Shown: positions 42,234 to 57,208, numbered from the stretch's first letter. The stretch is 64,000 bases of DNA from Cepaea nemoralis (GCA_014155875.1 JACEFZ010006263.1:673501-737500); one strand, 5' to 3'. The notes: generated by a model not told the origin, from the sequence alone. Made by a program: numbers and translations.

Positions 42234-45200
42234 GACTACAACTCTATATTCCCATTCCAGCATTTCTGCAAGTCACTCCTGGAAATATGTGTGTTGATAT
42301 GAGGTGGCGTGGTATACAAAAACGTCTCTACTAACATCTTTCTAGTGACGCTTTAAAAATACCAATCCCTAACAATTACTGTTTAAGTATCTTACTTAAT
42401 GAGAAGAAGAAAAGAGGAGGGCAGCCAAAATTTATTTGGCATTAGTTAAAGTTAGGCTGGTGATTGAGCAAAATACCTGGCCAACCGACGTCGATCTTTT
42501 AAGACAAAGGCACTAGAGTGGCCATTTCTGTTGAAGAGAGCACAAACGACAGACGTCGGCCTTTCTCCGTGTGGGGAATGGCAATTTTGCCCTAAAACCC
42601 ATCATTCTCTGCAGCAATTGGTATGTTAAATCTACATTATTAATATGTATTTATGTATTGTGATAAGGTACATATACCATTGTGTTTAATTAAGAATTAG
42701 TTAGAATGATAAATCAACAATTCTTGTAAACCAGAGTCTGAATGATTTTACTACTAAGGGCCATGTTGTGCCACGCTGTAATTTTTCCTATGCTTTTACA
42801 ATTTCAAATCCCTATGTTAAAACCTCTTATATGCATTGTGAAACTCTATCTCACTAATAATGCTTATAAACTGTAAAGATCCTATGTAGTGTAGATTCAC
42901 TGTTAAGGACATTACAAGAAACCTTTTATCCATGCGGAGACATACAAATGATTACGCATATTCTGGACTCTTAGTCAGTGGATAAAATGCTTTGCCACAT
43001 TCTAATCTGTAACTCGAACTATCGTGCCAAATTTTGGTACAAACCTCTTGTTAACATATTAGTAACCACCCCAGAAGGGTGATAGACCTGTAATATTTTC
43101 ATTAAAAAATATGCTAGGACAATGCCATGTTTGAGAATATAAATTCAAGAACAAAGACAGAAGACGCATGATATACATTGGAATGTTCTGGTAGGAAATG
43201 CCTGCAATCCGCATCACCTCACTGTGGTAGGGGCAGAAGCGAAGATTGATGTTCCTAAAATGCTTGCAATATTCAGAAGACTATACCATGCGGCATAAGT
43301 TATTTCTGATAAATAACACTTCGAATACTAGCAGCAATTGGACCTGGAACAATATTATATGGTCCGGTAACACTTATCAGACTGCATAAATCATTTCTGA
43401 GAGATAAAAAATTCTCTTAAAAATAGCAGAAACTGGTAAATTATATCACAGCGTTCACTAGCTCCATGCTGCGCAAGCAGTGGGGGAAAAAGAATAATCT
43501 AGTTTATGGATTAACCAATGAGGAAATCCAAAAACATTGGCTCCTGCATTAAATTTATGATTAATATTATTATTTTGATTATCATGTACTGAATATTAGA
43601 TAAAGGTACATGTTTGTTTTTCTCTGTTATGAGAATTATATTCTGTCCTGATTGTTACTCTTTACTGTGGGAATATACATTTTAATGTTACCCCTGGGGA
43701 CATGATGATGTTGATGTAAGAATTCTTGTGCATGTCAGTACATAAGAAGACAATGATGAATAGCCCTGGCCTAATGCTGATTATAGCGGCGGAAAGAAGA
43801 CGAGACATTAGAAACAACAGAGATTGTGTATAGATTATTCTCTTCAAGTACGAGAGAGACAATATCAACATGTTTGGATGGAAAGAATGACTTCGCTCAT
43901 CAAATAGTTCCCATTAACAATCGCAGAACAAACATAGAGTGAAAAGATACCTCACTCACTATCAGAGCTAGGAAAGCTCAACACCAAGCGACGAGAGACG
44001 AGGGAACGTAGAAATTCACTTCTTTCTCCTTCTTCTTATTTGTTTGTAATTATGTTGTAAACATTTTACCATAACACAGTAGGTTAATTCTCGTGTTGTA
44101 TTCTTTGTCATCCAATTTCTATAGACAGTAGCGAGTGGTGGTTTGGATTTTGTTGGATTATATCACTAACCTGGATCCTGGGTCAACAGCCAGAAAGTGA
44201 TAAATGGCAACCTGTCCTAACCATGGTCTGGATCTAGAAAAACATCAACGTTGACTGCTACGCTTATCCGCTGCCTAGCCAGCGAAAGACCTGTCGAAGA
44301 GAGACACTCAGCGATTGATAGTCCTACTTCTGTCAGGATATCCAGGATGTATCTCTGTATTTAATTGTCCATCAAGATAAATTGATATTCAAAATAAACC
44401 GACAACAGAGTATCGTCTACTTTTACGTCTGGGAGATACCGCCTGGCACGCCATCAATCCGCAAGGTCAACGAAACCATGGGACATTCCCAGTTTCCTGT
44501 TCAGGATTGAATAAACCTTCAATCAGTCATACAGTGGCAGGCTCAACACCACGTTCTAGATACAAACACCAACTCAAACAAATGGGAAGAGACACTGAAA
44601 CAACATAAGCAAGTACAACCAAGGTACCAACTTAATACCAACTGAAAAACAACTTAGAAACCAGATTGCCTCAAGGTTCAAATCTACAACACTCTAAAAG
44701 GAGCCAGATCCACTCGAGATCTCTGAACCGAAACACCATCAGAAGGCCATACGAAAGAAGCTAGTGGAGTAAATGCCTCTACGCATGCAACCACAGGAAT
44801 CATCTGATTGTTGTGCGACTCCCAGTTTATGTGTTGGAAGTAATATTCTTCAGTTCCACGCCTTCAGCAGATCAATCCTGGAAATATTTCCAGATGAAAA
44901 AAATAAATGACTAGCAGCATTGTATGTCTACACTGAAATGCAAATACTGAATCAGAACTCTCTGCTGGTCCAATGTCAGCCTAAATGCCATCAACTGTGG
45001 AATAGTTTATAGACTGGTGATTAGGTGGGTGAAACATCTGTGGGAACATAATTGGGATTCGGATATTAGAAGCCTAGAAGCTGAAAGGGCGGCATCCTTT
45101 CCATCGGATATGGTGATACAGGGAAGACCCTTGGACCAAGACTCAAGACGCATCTCCTGAAGGTATGACCAACCCAGGCCTCAATTTCCCACTGGCACCG

Positions 45201-46249
45201 AGCCACTGGCAACAGAAGATTCGTGAATTCAGCCCCATGGAGGGCATATATGGTAAATTTATTTCCTAATATGGATGATAAATATTCACCAGCCAACTTC
45301 AGTGGACATAATGTAAGTAGAACATGACTATGAGTTCATTTATTTCTGTTCCGGATAAATATGGACATTATCTGCTTCGCACTGGAGAAGAATAAACGAC
45401 AGCAACACCTAATGAAAAAGACTTTAATTAAATAATTAGTTTAATTATTAGTACTAGCAAAGCTTCTATGTGTGGTTTTTTTTTCCATGCCATAGATGTG
45501 TAAGGTCAGTAGCTTTTCTTAGTGAATGGTAGAACCAATAAGTGGTTGTTGTTTTGTTGAGTACTCTAACACCATCTCATTATCTTTTAAATATGAGAAT
45601 TGTAACTGGTGTCAAACAAATGTTTTATATGTCTGGTTTTTATGAACTCATACCATGATTTCTTTTTGTGTTAAAACCAATGGATGGTTCAATGTGGTAT
45701 AACCAATTATTGGTTGTTTGGGGTGAGTACATGAATATGATTATACTGATTTTGGGACAATGGGGTTGTCATATGGGATTGTATACCTTTGTCATATTTC
45801 ATGTGATTTTATACCTATGTCCTATGCCATGTCATGTAAAGCCCAGAACTGAATATGGCCATTATATGTTTGTATGTTACCTCTGAATTGAGTTTATTCT
45901 TGAACAGTATGTCCAAATGTTGATGTCTTCATCAATTGTGTTGCTGTTTGTTCAACAGTGGTTGTTTCTATGTTGTACACAATCAATATCCTCTAACACT
46001 ATAGGAAATTTATAAGGTGATAAGTGGGAAGGGAGAATTACTCATAAATGCAGTTGTGAACAGGACTGAAGTATTTTCCTTCTTGTGTTTATGGTAGAAT
46101 TCCATGATCACCTTGCATTCTAGCAGTGACCAGAGAATCAAACCTAAATCCCCTAGACACTTTTAACAAAATATTCTCTTAGATTAAAATCCATATCCCA
46201 GAGGTGGACTCTTCACTTAGGTGTCAATCTAAAGTAATAATCTTCAAAT
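42234..46249. other. Low-repeat region, no gene recognised
   Basis: Four kilobases without tandem repeats or a recognised family. 44150-44900 has coding-like texture broken by stops, and near 44190-44215 a CAGAAAGTGATAAATGGCAA phrase that resembles the leader of some LTR elements; a decayed retroelement is possible. Open frames at 45066-45296 and 45668-45886 are not recognisable. Confidence 0.4.
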
Positions 46250-46618
46250 GACTTGCTTGCGTTTGCTGGCTGTGAACTCCAGCGTAAAGTCCTGTATGTC
46301 GGATGAAGACATCCTGTTGTACAACATCAGTGTAATGTCATACAGGACCTGAGGTTTACGTGAGTATCCTTTGTCCCATGTCTGGCTTATTGGTGTGCAG
46401 ACTGGTGGTTCCTCACCGTGCAGGCAGATACCCTCTGACTTCGGAAGAATCAGCGATCCTACTACGTTAGCCAGGACCCCGAAGGGACCCGTTTCCCAGG
46501 ACGCACGACTAGGACGTGTTAGTAGGTCTTGGCCAGAATAGAACCTGGCCCTGGTGCCTTGGAAACACCTCTGCGTCCCTTCAAATGACTTCAAAATGGG
46601 AGTTTGGATCGCGTGCAC
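46250..46618 (-). other. Unrecognised 120-codon open frame without ATG start
   Basis: A minus-strand frame of ordinary, non-repetitive composition ending at a stop near 46246. Visible text includes ANVVGSLILPKSEGICLHGE, PPVCTPISQTWDKG and QVLYDITLMLYNR. It opens with a GTG, not ATG, so it is either an exon, a decayed element or chance. No function can be assigned. Confidence 0.3.
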
Positions 46619-46711
46619 AAAGCGTTACATATGGGATATATTCTCATGCGGGGGTTGATAGCGCTGTAGTGTTCACTAATGGGTATATTGTCATCGTCAT
46701 CACATACGGAA

Positions 46712-46865
46712 GTTACGTGGCTGAAAGGATAAGAGCGTTCGTTTTAAAACTTCAGTTGCGATAATGCCGAGGTAGGGGATCTCTCCATACACCAGACAAT
46801 TGGGCGTAAACATCGGCTTCTTGTCCTCGACTTGGAGTCGTATATTTCAAGAATCTAAGAAGATT
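46712..46865 (+). mobile_element. SINE-B copy 7, partial
   Basis: Head TACGTGGCTGAAAGGATAAG, B-box region poor, body TTCTTGTCCTCGACTTGGAG; no tail. Confidence 0.65.
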
Positions 46866-47019
46866 GAAACATATGACCCACGTTCTCTGCAAGCACAAAC
46901 TGACATTGAAAACAGGAAAACCTAATTAAGCATAATCGTTAAGATGCTTACAGGAAGCAACGGCATCATCGTAATCATATAATTCCACGTTGTCTTGGAA
47001 ACCACGTTCTTCACCTTTC

Positions 47020-47300
47020 ATCTTATAATGGTTACTGCTCAGACAGTACCCTAAATCCACTTTTCCAAAATTCCCTAAAGGTTTCATATTTTCATCTTTA
47101 ATTTTCACTCTCCCTGTAACTCTCAGAGTAATTTAAAACCGGCGTCAAATGTTTTAAAGAGGTTTTCTCGAGAGAAATGGCGACCATAAACCGTTACAGA
47201 AAATTGGATTCTCGTTACCTAGGGGCAAACAACTGTCTTACAAATACAATAGGCCCGGAGTTGTTAGCCCTTGGGACGTAAGAGATCAAATATACAGTTG
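47020..47300 (-). repeat. Unnamed dispersed repeat U, copy 2
   Basis: Inverted, diverged copy of 28818-29075 (AATTTAAAACCGGCG, TGGCGACCATAAACC, TAGCCCTTGGG on the plus strand). Confidence 0.7.
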
Positions 47301-47465
47301 GCTGTGTTTTGAAAAAGAAAAAAAAAATATATAAAAACACATAAATTCTTCCTTGAAATATATTTCAAGCGCTCTGTGCATTGGATTTTAAGTCTCGGTA
47401 TGTTGTGGTTAAGGTGCTCTGTGGTTTGTGTTAGTATTTTGTGTGTGTAATATTATGCGTGTTGT
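47301..47465. other. No feature recognised
   Basis: AT-rich lead-in to the minisatellite. Confidence 0.35.
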
Positions 47466-47665
47466 ATTTCAAGTGTTATGTATTGTATTCAAGGTGCAAT
47501 TTCTTATATTTAAGGTGCGTTGTGCTGTGTTTCAAGTGTTACTGTATGTGTTATATTTAAGGTGCTCTGTGCTGTGTTTCAAGTGTTACTGTATGTGTTA
47601 TATTTAAGGTGCTCTGTGCTGTGTTTCAAGTGTTACTGTATGTGTTGTATTTAAGGTGCTGGAAT
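47466..47665. repeat. 47-bp minisatellite
   Basis: About four copies of TTTCAAGTGTTACTGTATGT, then GTTATATTTAAGGTGCTCTG; the first copies are diverged. Confidence 0.88.
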
Positions 47666-47681
47666 AGACGCCTGGAAAATG

Positions 47682-47990
47682 TTGAACGAAGAAGAAGAAG
47701 AAGAAGGAGAAGAAGAAGAAGAAGAAGAAGAAGAAGAAGAAGAAGAAGAAGAAGAAGAAGAAGAAGAAGAAGAAGATAAACAAAACCAACAACAACAACA
47801 ACGAGAAGAGGAAAGACGAGGAGGAGGAGGAGAAGAAGAAGAAGAAGAAGAAGAAGAAGAAGAAGAAGAAGAAGAAGAAGAAGAAGAAGAAGAAGAAGAA
47901 GAAGAAGAAGAAGAAGAAGAAGAAGAAGAAGAAGAAGAAGAAGGAGGAGGAGGAGGGGAGGAGGAGGAGGAGAAAAAAAGTAATAATAAA
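47682..47990. repeat. (GAA)n microsatellite
   Basis: Two long GAA blocks (about 30 and about 35 triplets) separated by CAACAACAACAA and GAGGAG spacers. Poly-E, poly-L, poly-S and poly-F frames over it are artefacts. Confidence 0.97.
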
Positions 47991-50900
47991 TAGAACACGA
48001 CGGAGGAGAAGGAGCAGGGGCAGAAAGAGGGAGAGAGCAGATAAACTGGAGCACGGTGACACATCCAATGAAGATTGTAGATGACAACAGCTGGAGTGTG
48101 TCTCAGAGATCGTGGCCAAGGACGCATCCTAAATGTCGCTTACCGCGACCTGGACAATGTTACATAATTGTCACAGTGCCTGTACTTAGTAACGACAATG
48201 TTACATAATTGTCACAGAGCCTGTACTTAGTAGCGACGTTGTTACACAATTGTCACCGTGCCTGTACTTAGTAACGACAATGCTACATAATTGTCACAGA
48301 GCCTGTACTTAGTAACGACGAATTACATAATTGTCACAGTGCAAGTACTTAGTAACGACAATGTTACATAATTGTCACAGTGTCTGTACTTAGTAACGAC
48401 AATGTTACATTATTGTCACAGTGCCTGTACTTAGTAACGACAATACTACATAATTGTCACAGATCCTGTACTTAGTAACGACAATGTTACATATTTGTCA
48501 AGAGCCTGTACTTAGTAGCGACGTTGTTACACAATTGTCACAGAGCCTGTACTTAGTAACGACAATGTTACATAATTGTCACAGTGCCTGTACTTAGTAG
48601 CGACAATGCTACATAATTGTCACAGAGCCTGTACTTAGTAGCGACGTTGTTACATAATTGTCACAGAGCCTGTACTTAGTAACGACAATGCTACATAATT
48701 GTCACAGAGCCTGTACTTAGTAGCGACGTTGTTACATAATTGTCACAGAGCCTGTACTTAGTAACGACAATGTTACATAATTGTCACAGATCCTGTACTT
48801 AGTAACGACAATGCTACATAATTGCGACAGAGCCTGTACTTAGTAGCGACATTGTTACATAATTGTCACAGAGCCTGTACTTAGTAGCGACAATGCTACA
48901 TAATTGTCACAGAGCCTGTACTTAGTAGCGACGTTGTTACATAATTGTCACAGAGCCTGTACTTAGTAGCGACAATGCTACATAATTGTCACAGAGCCTG
49001 TACTTAGTAGCGACAATGCTACATAATTGTCACATAGCCTGTACTTAGTAGCGACGTTGTTACATAATTGTCACAGAGCCTGTACTTAGTAACGATAATG
49101 TTACATAATTGTCACAGAGCCTGTACTTAGTAACGACAATGCTACATAATTGCCACAGAGCATGTACTTAGTAGCGACGTTGTTACATAATTGTCACAGA
49201 GCCTGTACTTAGTAGCGACGTTGTTACATAATTGTCACAGAGCCTGTACTTAGTAGCGACGTTGTTACATAATTGTCACGGAGCCTGTACTTAGTAGCGA
49301 CAATGCTACATAATTGTCACAGAGCCTGTACTTAGTAGCGACAATGCTACATAAATGTCACAGAGCCTGTACTTAGTAGCGACGTTGTTACATAATTGTC
49401 ACAGAGCCTGTACTTAGTAACGACAATGCTACATAATTGTAACAGAGCCTGTACTTAGTAGCGACGTTGTTACATAATTGTCACAGAGCCTGTACTTAGA
49501 AACGACAATGTGACATAATTGTCACAGAGCCTGTACTTAGTAGCGACGTTGTTACATAATTGTCACAGAGCCTGTACTTAGTAACGACAATGTTACATAA
49601 TTGTCACAGATCCTATACTTAGTAGCGACGTTGTTACATAATTGTCACAGAGCCTGTACTTAGTAGCGACAATGTTACATAATTGTCACAGAGCCTGTAC
49701 TTAGTAACGACAATGTTACATAATTGTCACAGAGCCTGTACTTAGTAACGACAATGTTACATAATTGCCACAGAGCCTGTACTTAGTAACGACAATGTTA
49801 CATAATTGTCACAGAGCCTGTACTTAGTAACGACAATGTTACATAATTGTCACAGAGCCTATACTTAATAGCAACGTTGTTACATAATTGTCACAGAGCC
49901 TGTACTTAGTAGCGACAATGTTACATAATTGTCACAGAGCCTGTACTTAGTAACGACAATGTTACAAAATTGTCACAGAGCCTATACTTAGTAACGACAA
50001 TGTTATATAATTGTCACAGAGCCTGTACTTAGTAGCGACAATGTTACATAATTGTCACATAGCCTGTACTTAGTAACGACAATGTTACATAATTGTCACA
50101 GAGCCTGTACTTAGTAGCGACGTTGTTACATAATTGTCACAGAGCCTGTACTTAGTAACGACAATGTTACATAATTGTCACAGAGCCTATACTTAGTAGC
50201 GACGTTTTTACATAATTGTCACAGAGCCTGTACTTAGTAGCAACGTTGTTACATAATTGTCACAGTGCCTGTACTTAGTAACAACAATGTTACATAATTG
50301 CTACAGAGCTTGTACTTAGTAGCGACGTTGTTACATAATTGTCACAGAGCCTGTACTTAGTAGCGACGTTGTTACATAATTGTCACAGAGCCTGTACTTA
50401 GTAACGACAATGTTACATACTTGTCACAGATCCTATACTTAGTAGCGACGTTGTTACATAATTGTCACAGAGCCTGTGCTTAGTAACGACAATGTTACAT
50501 AATTGTCACAGAGCCTGTACTTAGTAACGACAATGTTACATAATTGTCACAGAGCCTGTACTTAGGTACAATGTTGTTACATAATTGTCACAGAGCCTGT
50601 ACTTAGTAACGACGTTGTTACATAATTGTCACAGAGCCTGTACTTAGTAACGACAATGTTACATAATTGTCACAGAGCCTGTACTTAGTAGCGAAAATGT
50701 TACATAATTGTCACAGAGCCTGTACTTAGTAGCGAAAATGTTACATAATTGTCACAGAGCCTGTACTTAGTAACGACAATGGTACATAATTGTCACAGAG
50801 CCTGTACTTAGTAACGACAATGTTACATAATTGTCACAGAGCCTGTACTTAGTAACGACAATGTTACATAATTGTCACAGAGCCTGTACTTAGTAACGAC

Positions 50901-53629
50901 AATGGTACATAATTGTCACAGAGCCTGTACTTAGTAACGACAATGTTACATAATTGTCACAGAGCCTGTACTTAGTAACGACAATGTTACATAATTGTCA
51001 CAGAGCCTGTACTTAGTAACGACAATGTTACATAATTGTCACAGTGCCTGTACTTAGTAGCGACAATGCTACATAATTGTCACAGAGCCTGTACTTAGTA
51101 ACGACAATGTTACATAATTGTCACAGAGCCTGTACTTAGTAACGACAATGCTACATAATTGTCACAGAGCCTGTACTTAGTAGCGACGTTGTTACATAAT
51201 TGTCACAGAGCCTGTACTTAGTAACGACAATGTTACATAATTGTCACAGATCCTGTACTTAGTAACGACAATGCTACATAATTGCGACAGAGCCTGTACT
51301 TAGTAGCGACATTGTTACATAATTGTCACAGAGCCTGTACTTAGTAGCGACAATGCTACATAATTGTCACAGAGCCTGTACTTAGTAGCGACGTTGTTAC
51401 ATAATTGTCACAGAGCCTGTACTTAGTAGCGACAATGCTACATAATTGTCACAGAGCCTGTACTTAGTAGCGACAATGCTACATAATTGTCACATAGCCT
51501 GTACTTAGTAGCGACGTTGTTACATAATTGTCACAGAGCCTGTACTTAGTAACGATAATGTTACATAATTGTCACAGAGCCTGTACTTAGTAACGACAAT
51601 GCTACATAATTGCCACAGAGCATGTACTTAGTAGCGACGTTGTTACATAATTGTCACAGAGCCTGTACTTAGTAGCGACGTTGTTACATAATTGTCACAG
51701 AGCCTGTACTTAGTAGCGACGTTGTTACATAATTGTCACGGAGCCTGTACTTAGTAGCGACAATGCTACATAATTGTCACAGAGCCTGTACTTAGTAGCG
51801 ACAATGCTACATAAATGTCACAGAGCCTGTACTTAGTAGCGACGTTGTTACATAATTGTCACAGAGCCTGTACTTAGTAACGACAATGCTACATAATTGT
51901 AACAGAGCCTGTACTTAGTAGCGACGTTGTTACATAATTGTCACAGAGCCTGTACTTAGAAACGACAATGTGACATAATTGTCACAGAGCCTGTACTTAG
52001 TAGCGACGTTGTTACATAATTGTCACAGAGCCTGTACTTAGTAACGACAATGTTACATAATTGTCACAGATCCTATACTTAGTAGCGACGTTGTTACATA
52101 ATTGTCACAGAGCCTGTACTTAGTAGCGACAATGTTACATAATTGTCACAGAGCCTGTACTTAGTAACGACAATGTTACATAATTGTCACAGAGCCTGTA
52201 CTTAGTAACGACAATGTTACATAATTGCCACAGAGCCTGTACTTAGTAACGACAATGTTACATAATTGTCACAGAGCCTGTACTTAGTAACGACAATGTT
52301 ACATAATTGTCACAGAGCCTATACTTAATAGCAACGTTGTTACATAATTGTCACAGAGCCTGTACTTAGTAGCGACAATGTTACATAATTGTCACAGAGC
52401 CTGTACTTAGTAACGACAATGTTACAAAATTGTCACAGAGCCTATACTTAGTAACGACAATGTTATATAATTGTCACAGAGCCTGTACTTAGTAGCGACA
52501 ATGTTACATAATTGTCACATAGCCTGTACTTAGTAACGACAATGTTACATAATTGTCACAGAGCCTGTACTTAGTAGCGACGTTGTTACATAATTGTCAC
52601 AGAGCCTGTACTTAGTAACGACAATGTTACATAATTGTCACAGAGCCTATACTTAGTAGCGACGTTTTTACATAATTGTCACAGAGCCTGTACTTAGTAG
52701 CAACGTTGTTACATAATTGTCACAGTGCCTGTACTTAGTAACAACAATGTTACATAATTGCTACAGAGCTTGTACTTAGTAGCGACGTTGTTACATAATT
52801 GTCACAGAGCCTGTACTTAGTAGCGACGTTGTTACATAATTGTCACAGAGCCTGTACTTAGTAACGACAATGTTACATACTTGTCACAGATCCTATACTT
52901 AGTAGCGACGTTGTTACATAATTGTCACAGAGCCTGTGCTTAGTAACGACAATGTTACATAATTGTCACAGAGCCTGTACTTAGTAACGACAATGTTACA
53001 TAATTGTCACAGAGCCTGTACTTAGGTACAATGTTGTTACATAATTGTCACAGAGCCTGTACTTAGTAACGACGTTGTTACATAATTGTCACAGAGCCTG
53101 TACTTAGTAACGACAATGTTACATAATTGTCACAGAGCCTGTACTTAGTAGCGAAAATGTTACATAATTGTCACAGAGCCTGTACTTAGTAGCGAAAATG
53201 TTACATAATTGTCACAGAGCCTGTACTTAGTAACGACAATGGTACATAATTGTCACAGAGCCTGTACTTAGTAACGACAATGTTACATAATTGTCACAGA
53301 GCCTGTACTTAGTAACGACAATGTTACATAATTGTCACAGAGCCTGTACTTAGTAACGACAATGGTACATAATTGTCACAGAGCCTGTACTTAGTAACGA
53401 CAATGTTACATAATTGTCACAGAGCCTGTACCTAGTAACGACAATGTTACATAATTGTCACAGAGCCTGTACTTAGTAACGACAATGTTACATAATTGTC
53501 ACAGAGCCTGTACTTAGTAGCGACATTGTTACATAATTGTCACAGAGCCTGTACTTAGTAGCGACATTGTTACATAATTGTCACAGAGCCTGTACTTAAT
53601 ATCGACAATGTTACATAACTGCCACAGAG

Positions 53630-53872
53630 GGAGTCTCCGTGGCGAAGTTGTCAAGCCGTTTAACTCGGACTCAGAAAGTTTTGTGTTCGATTCCGTGCCG
53701 CGACCTTTCGGTTCACGAGTGAAATTTTTCGGAGACTCCTGTGGGTCGTCGCTAGAACTATGGTATTCGTGCATTATGCGACGCTTTTCGCGTTGCGGAA
53801 AGAGACCGAGCCATATGGGATATAACCTGGTGCAATGAATTCGACCTTGTCGACTTTTAAGCGACTTTTTAT
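53630..53872 (+). mobile_element. SINE-A copy 3 in the satellite
   Basis: Full-length SINE-A (GGAGTCTCCGTGGCGAAGTTG to GCGACTTTTTAT) flanked by the 10-bp direct repeat tgccacagag (53620-53629 and 53873-53882), which is satellite sequence. Confidence 0.93.
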
Positions 53873-53930
53873 TGCCACAGAGCCTGTATAGGCAATGTTA
53901 CATAATTGTCACAGAGCCTGTACTTAATAA

Positions 53931-54139
53931 TGCTGTGAAGAAGAGACTTGACAGAAAAACCACTGCAGGAGATCCTCCTCCTGGAACGTCAAGCATTCTT
54001 TGTCCACATTGTGAAAGAACATTTCGAGCCAAAATAGGCCTTATCAGCCATCTTAGAACTCACGGCTCCATACTTTCAATCCTACTGGATGAAATGAATG
54101 GTTATCATCATTCTTGATGGACAAACCACAACAACAACG
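53931..54139 (+). mobile_element. 5'-truncated LINE end with C2H2 finger, in the satellite
   Basis: 209 bp encoding NAVKKRLDRKTTAGDPPPG, then a C-x2-C-x12-H-x3-H finger (CPHC...RAKIGLISH...), the C-terminal zinc finger found at the end of several LINE ORF2s; stop at 54115-54117. It is flanked by cttaataa on both sides (53923-53930 and 54140-54147), so it is an insertion and not a host zinc-finger gene. Confidence 0.85.
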
Positions 54140-57100
54140 CTTAATAAAGATAATGTTACATAATTGTCACAGAGCCTATACTTAATAGCAACGTTGTTAC
54201 ATAATTGTCACAGAGCCTGTACTTAGTAGCGACAATGTTACATAATTGTCACAGAGCCTGTACTTAGTAACGACAATGTTACAAAATTGTCACAGAGCCT
54301 ATACTTAGTAACGACAATGTTATATAATTGTCACAGAGCCTGTACTTAGTAGCGACAATGTTACATAATTGTCACATAGCCTGTACTTAGTAACGACAAT
54401 GTTACATAATTGTCACAGAGCCTGTACTTAGTAGCGACGTTGTTACATAATTGTCACAGAGCCTGTACTTAGTAACGACAATGGTACATAATTGTCACAG
54501 AGCCTGTACTTAGTAACGACAATGTTACATAATTGTCACAGAGCCTGTACTTAGTAACGACAATGTTACATAATTGTCACAGAGCCTGTACTTAGTAACG
54601 ACAATGTTACATAATTGTCACAGTGCCTGTACTTAGTAGCGACAATGCTACATAATTGTCACAGAGCCTGTACTTAGTAACGACAATGTTACATAATTGT
54701 CACAGAGCCTGTACTTAGTAACGACAATGCTACATAATTGTCACAGAGCCTGTACTTAGTAGCGACGTTGTTACATAATTGTCACAGAGCCTGTACTTAG
54801 TAACGACAATGTTACATAATTGTCACAGATCCTGTACTTAGTAACGACAATGCTACATAATTGCGACAGAGCCTGTACTTAGTAGCGACATTGTTACATA
54901 ATTGTCACAGAGCCTGTACTTAGTAGCGACAATGCTACATAATTGTCACAGAGCCTGTACTTAGTAGCGACGTTGTTACATAATTGTCACAGAGCCTGTA
55001 CTTAGTAGCGACAATGCTACATAATTGTCACAGAGCCTGTACTTAGTAGCGACAATGCTACATAATTGTCACATAGCCTGTACTTAGTAGCGACGTTGTT
55101 ACATAATTGTCACAGAGCCTGTACTTAGTAACGATAATGTTACATAATTGTCACAGAGCCTGTACTTAGTAACGACAATGCTACATAATTGCCACAGAGC
55201 ATGTACTTAGTAGCGACGTTGTTACATAATTGTCACAGAGCCTGTACTTAGTAGCGACGTTGTTACATAATTGTCACAGAGCCTGTACTTAGTAGCGACG
55301 TTGTTCCATAATTGTCACGGAGCCTGTACTTAGTAGCGACAATGCTACATAATTGTCACAGAGCCTGTACTTAGTAGCGACAATGCTACATAAATGTCAC
55401 AGAGCCTGTACTTAGTAGCGACGTTGTTACATAATTGTCACAGAGCCTGTACTTAGTAACGACAATGCTACATAATTGTAACAGAGCCTGTACTTAGTAG
55501 CGACGTTGTTACATAATTGTCACAGAGCCTGTACTTAGAAACGACAATGTGACATAATTGTCACAGAGCCTGTACTTAGTAGCGACGTTGTTACATAATT
55601 GTCACAGAGCCTGTACTTAGTAACGACAATGTTACATAATTGTCACAGATCCTATACTTAGTAGCGACGTTGTTACATAATTGTCACAGAGCCTGTACTT
55701 AGTAGCGACAATGTTACATAATTGTCACAGAGCCTGTACTTAGTAACGACAATGTTACATAATTGTCACAGAGCCTGTACTTAGTAACGACAATGTTACA
55801 TAATTGCCACAGAGCCTGTACTTAGTAACGACAATGTTACATAATTGTCACAGAGCCTGTACTTAGTAACGACAATGTTACATAATTGTCACAGAGCCTA
55901 TACTTAATAGCAACGTTGTTACATAATTGTCACAGAGCCTGTACTTAGTAGCGACAATGTTACATAATTGTCACAGAGCCTGTACTTAGTAACGACAATG
56001 TTACAAAATTGTCACAGAGCCTATACTTAGTAACGACAATGTTATATAATTGTCACAGAGCCTGTACTTAGTAGCGACAATGTTACATAATTGTCACATA
56101 GCCTGTACTTAGTAACGACAATGTTACATAATTGTCACAGAGCCTGTACTTAGTAGCGACGTTGTTACATAATTGTCACAGAGCCTGTACTTAGTAACGA
56201 CAATGTTACATAATTGTCACAGAGCCTATACTTAGTAGCGACGTTTTTACATAATTGTCACAGAGCCTGTACTTAGTAGCAACGTTGTTACATAATTGTC
56301 ACAGTGCCTGTACTTAGTAACAACAATGTTACATAATTGCTACAGAGCTTGTACTTAGTAGCGACGTTGTTACATAATTGTCACAGAGCCTGTACTTAGT
56401 AGCGACGTTGTTACATAATTGTCACAGAGCCTGTACTTAGTAACGACAATGTTACATACTTGTCACAGATCCTATACTTAGTAGCGACGTTGTTACATAA
56501 TTGTCACAGAGCCTGTGCTTAGTAACGACAATGTTACATAATTGTCACAGAGCCTGTACTTAGTAACGACAATGTTACATAATTGTCACAGAGCCTGTAC
56601 TTAGGTACAATGTTGTTACATAATTGTCACAGAGCCTGTACTTAGTAACGACGTTGTTACATAATTGTCACAGAGCCTGTACTTAGTAACGACAATGTTA
56701 CATAATTGTCACAGAGCCTGTACTTAGTAGCGAAAATGTTACATAATTGTCACAGAGCCTGTACTTAGTAGCGAAAATGTTACATAATTGTCACAGAGCC
56801 TGTACTTAGTAACGACAATGGTACATAATTGTCACAGAGCCTGTACTTAGTAACGACAATGTTACATAATTGTCACAGAGCCTGTACTTAGTAACGACAA
56901 TGTTACATAATTGTCACAGAGCCTGTACTTAGTAACGACAATGGTACATAATTGTCACAGAGCCTGTACTTAGTAACGACAATGTTACATAATTGTCACA
57001 GAGCCTGTACTTAGTAACGACAATGTTACATAATTGTCACAGAGCCTGTACTTAGTAACGACAATGTTACATAATTGTCACAGAGCCTGTACTTAGTAGC

Positions 57101-57208
57101 GACATTGTTACATAATTGTCACAGAGCCTGTACTTAGTAGCGACATTGTTACATAATTGTCACAGAGCCTGTACTTAATATCGACAATGTTACATAACTG
57201 CCACAGAG

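Noticed and set aside
47604..48127. Poly-Glu, poly-Ser, poly-Leu and poly-Phe proteins
   Set aside because: They are frames through the (GAA)n tract on both strands.
53872..54117. Host C2H2 zinc-finger gene
   Set aside because: The finger lies in a 209-bp insert with flanking duplication and matches LINE C-terminal fingers; the N-terminal part of the frame is satellite.
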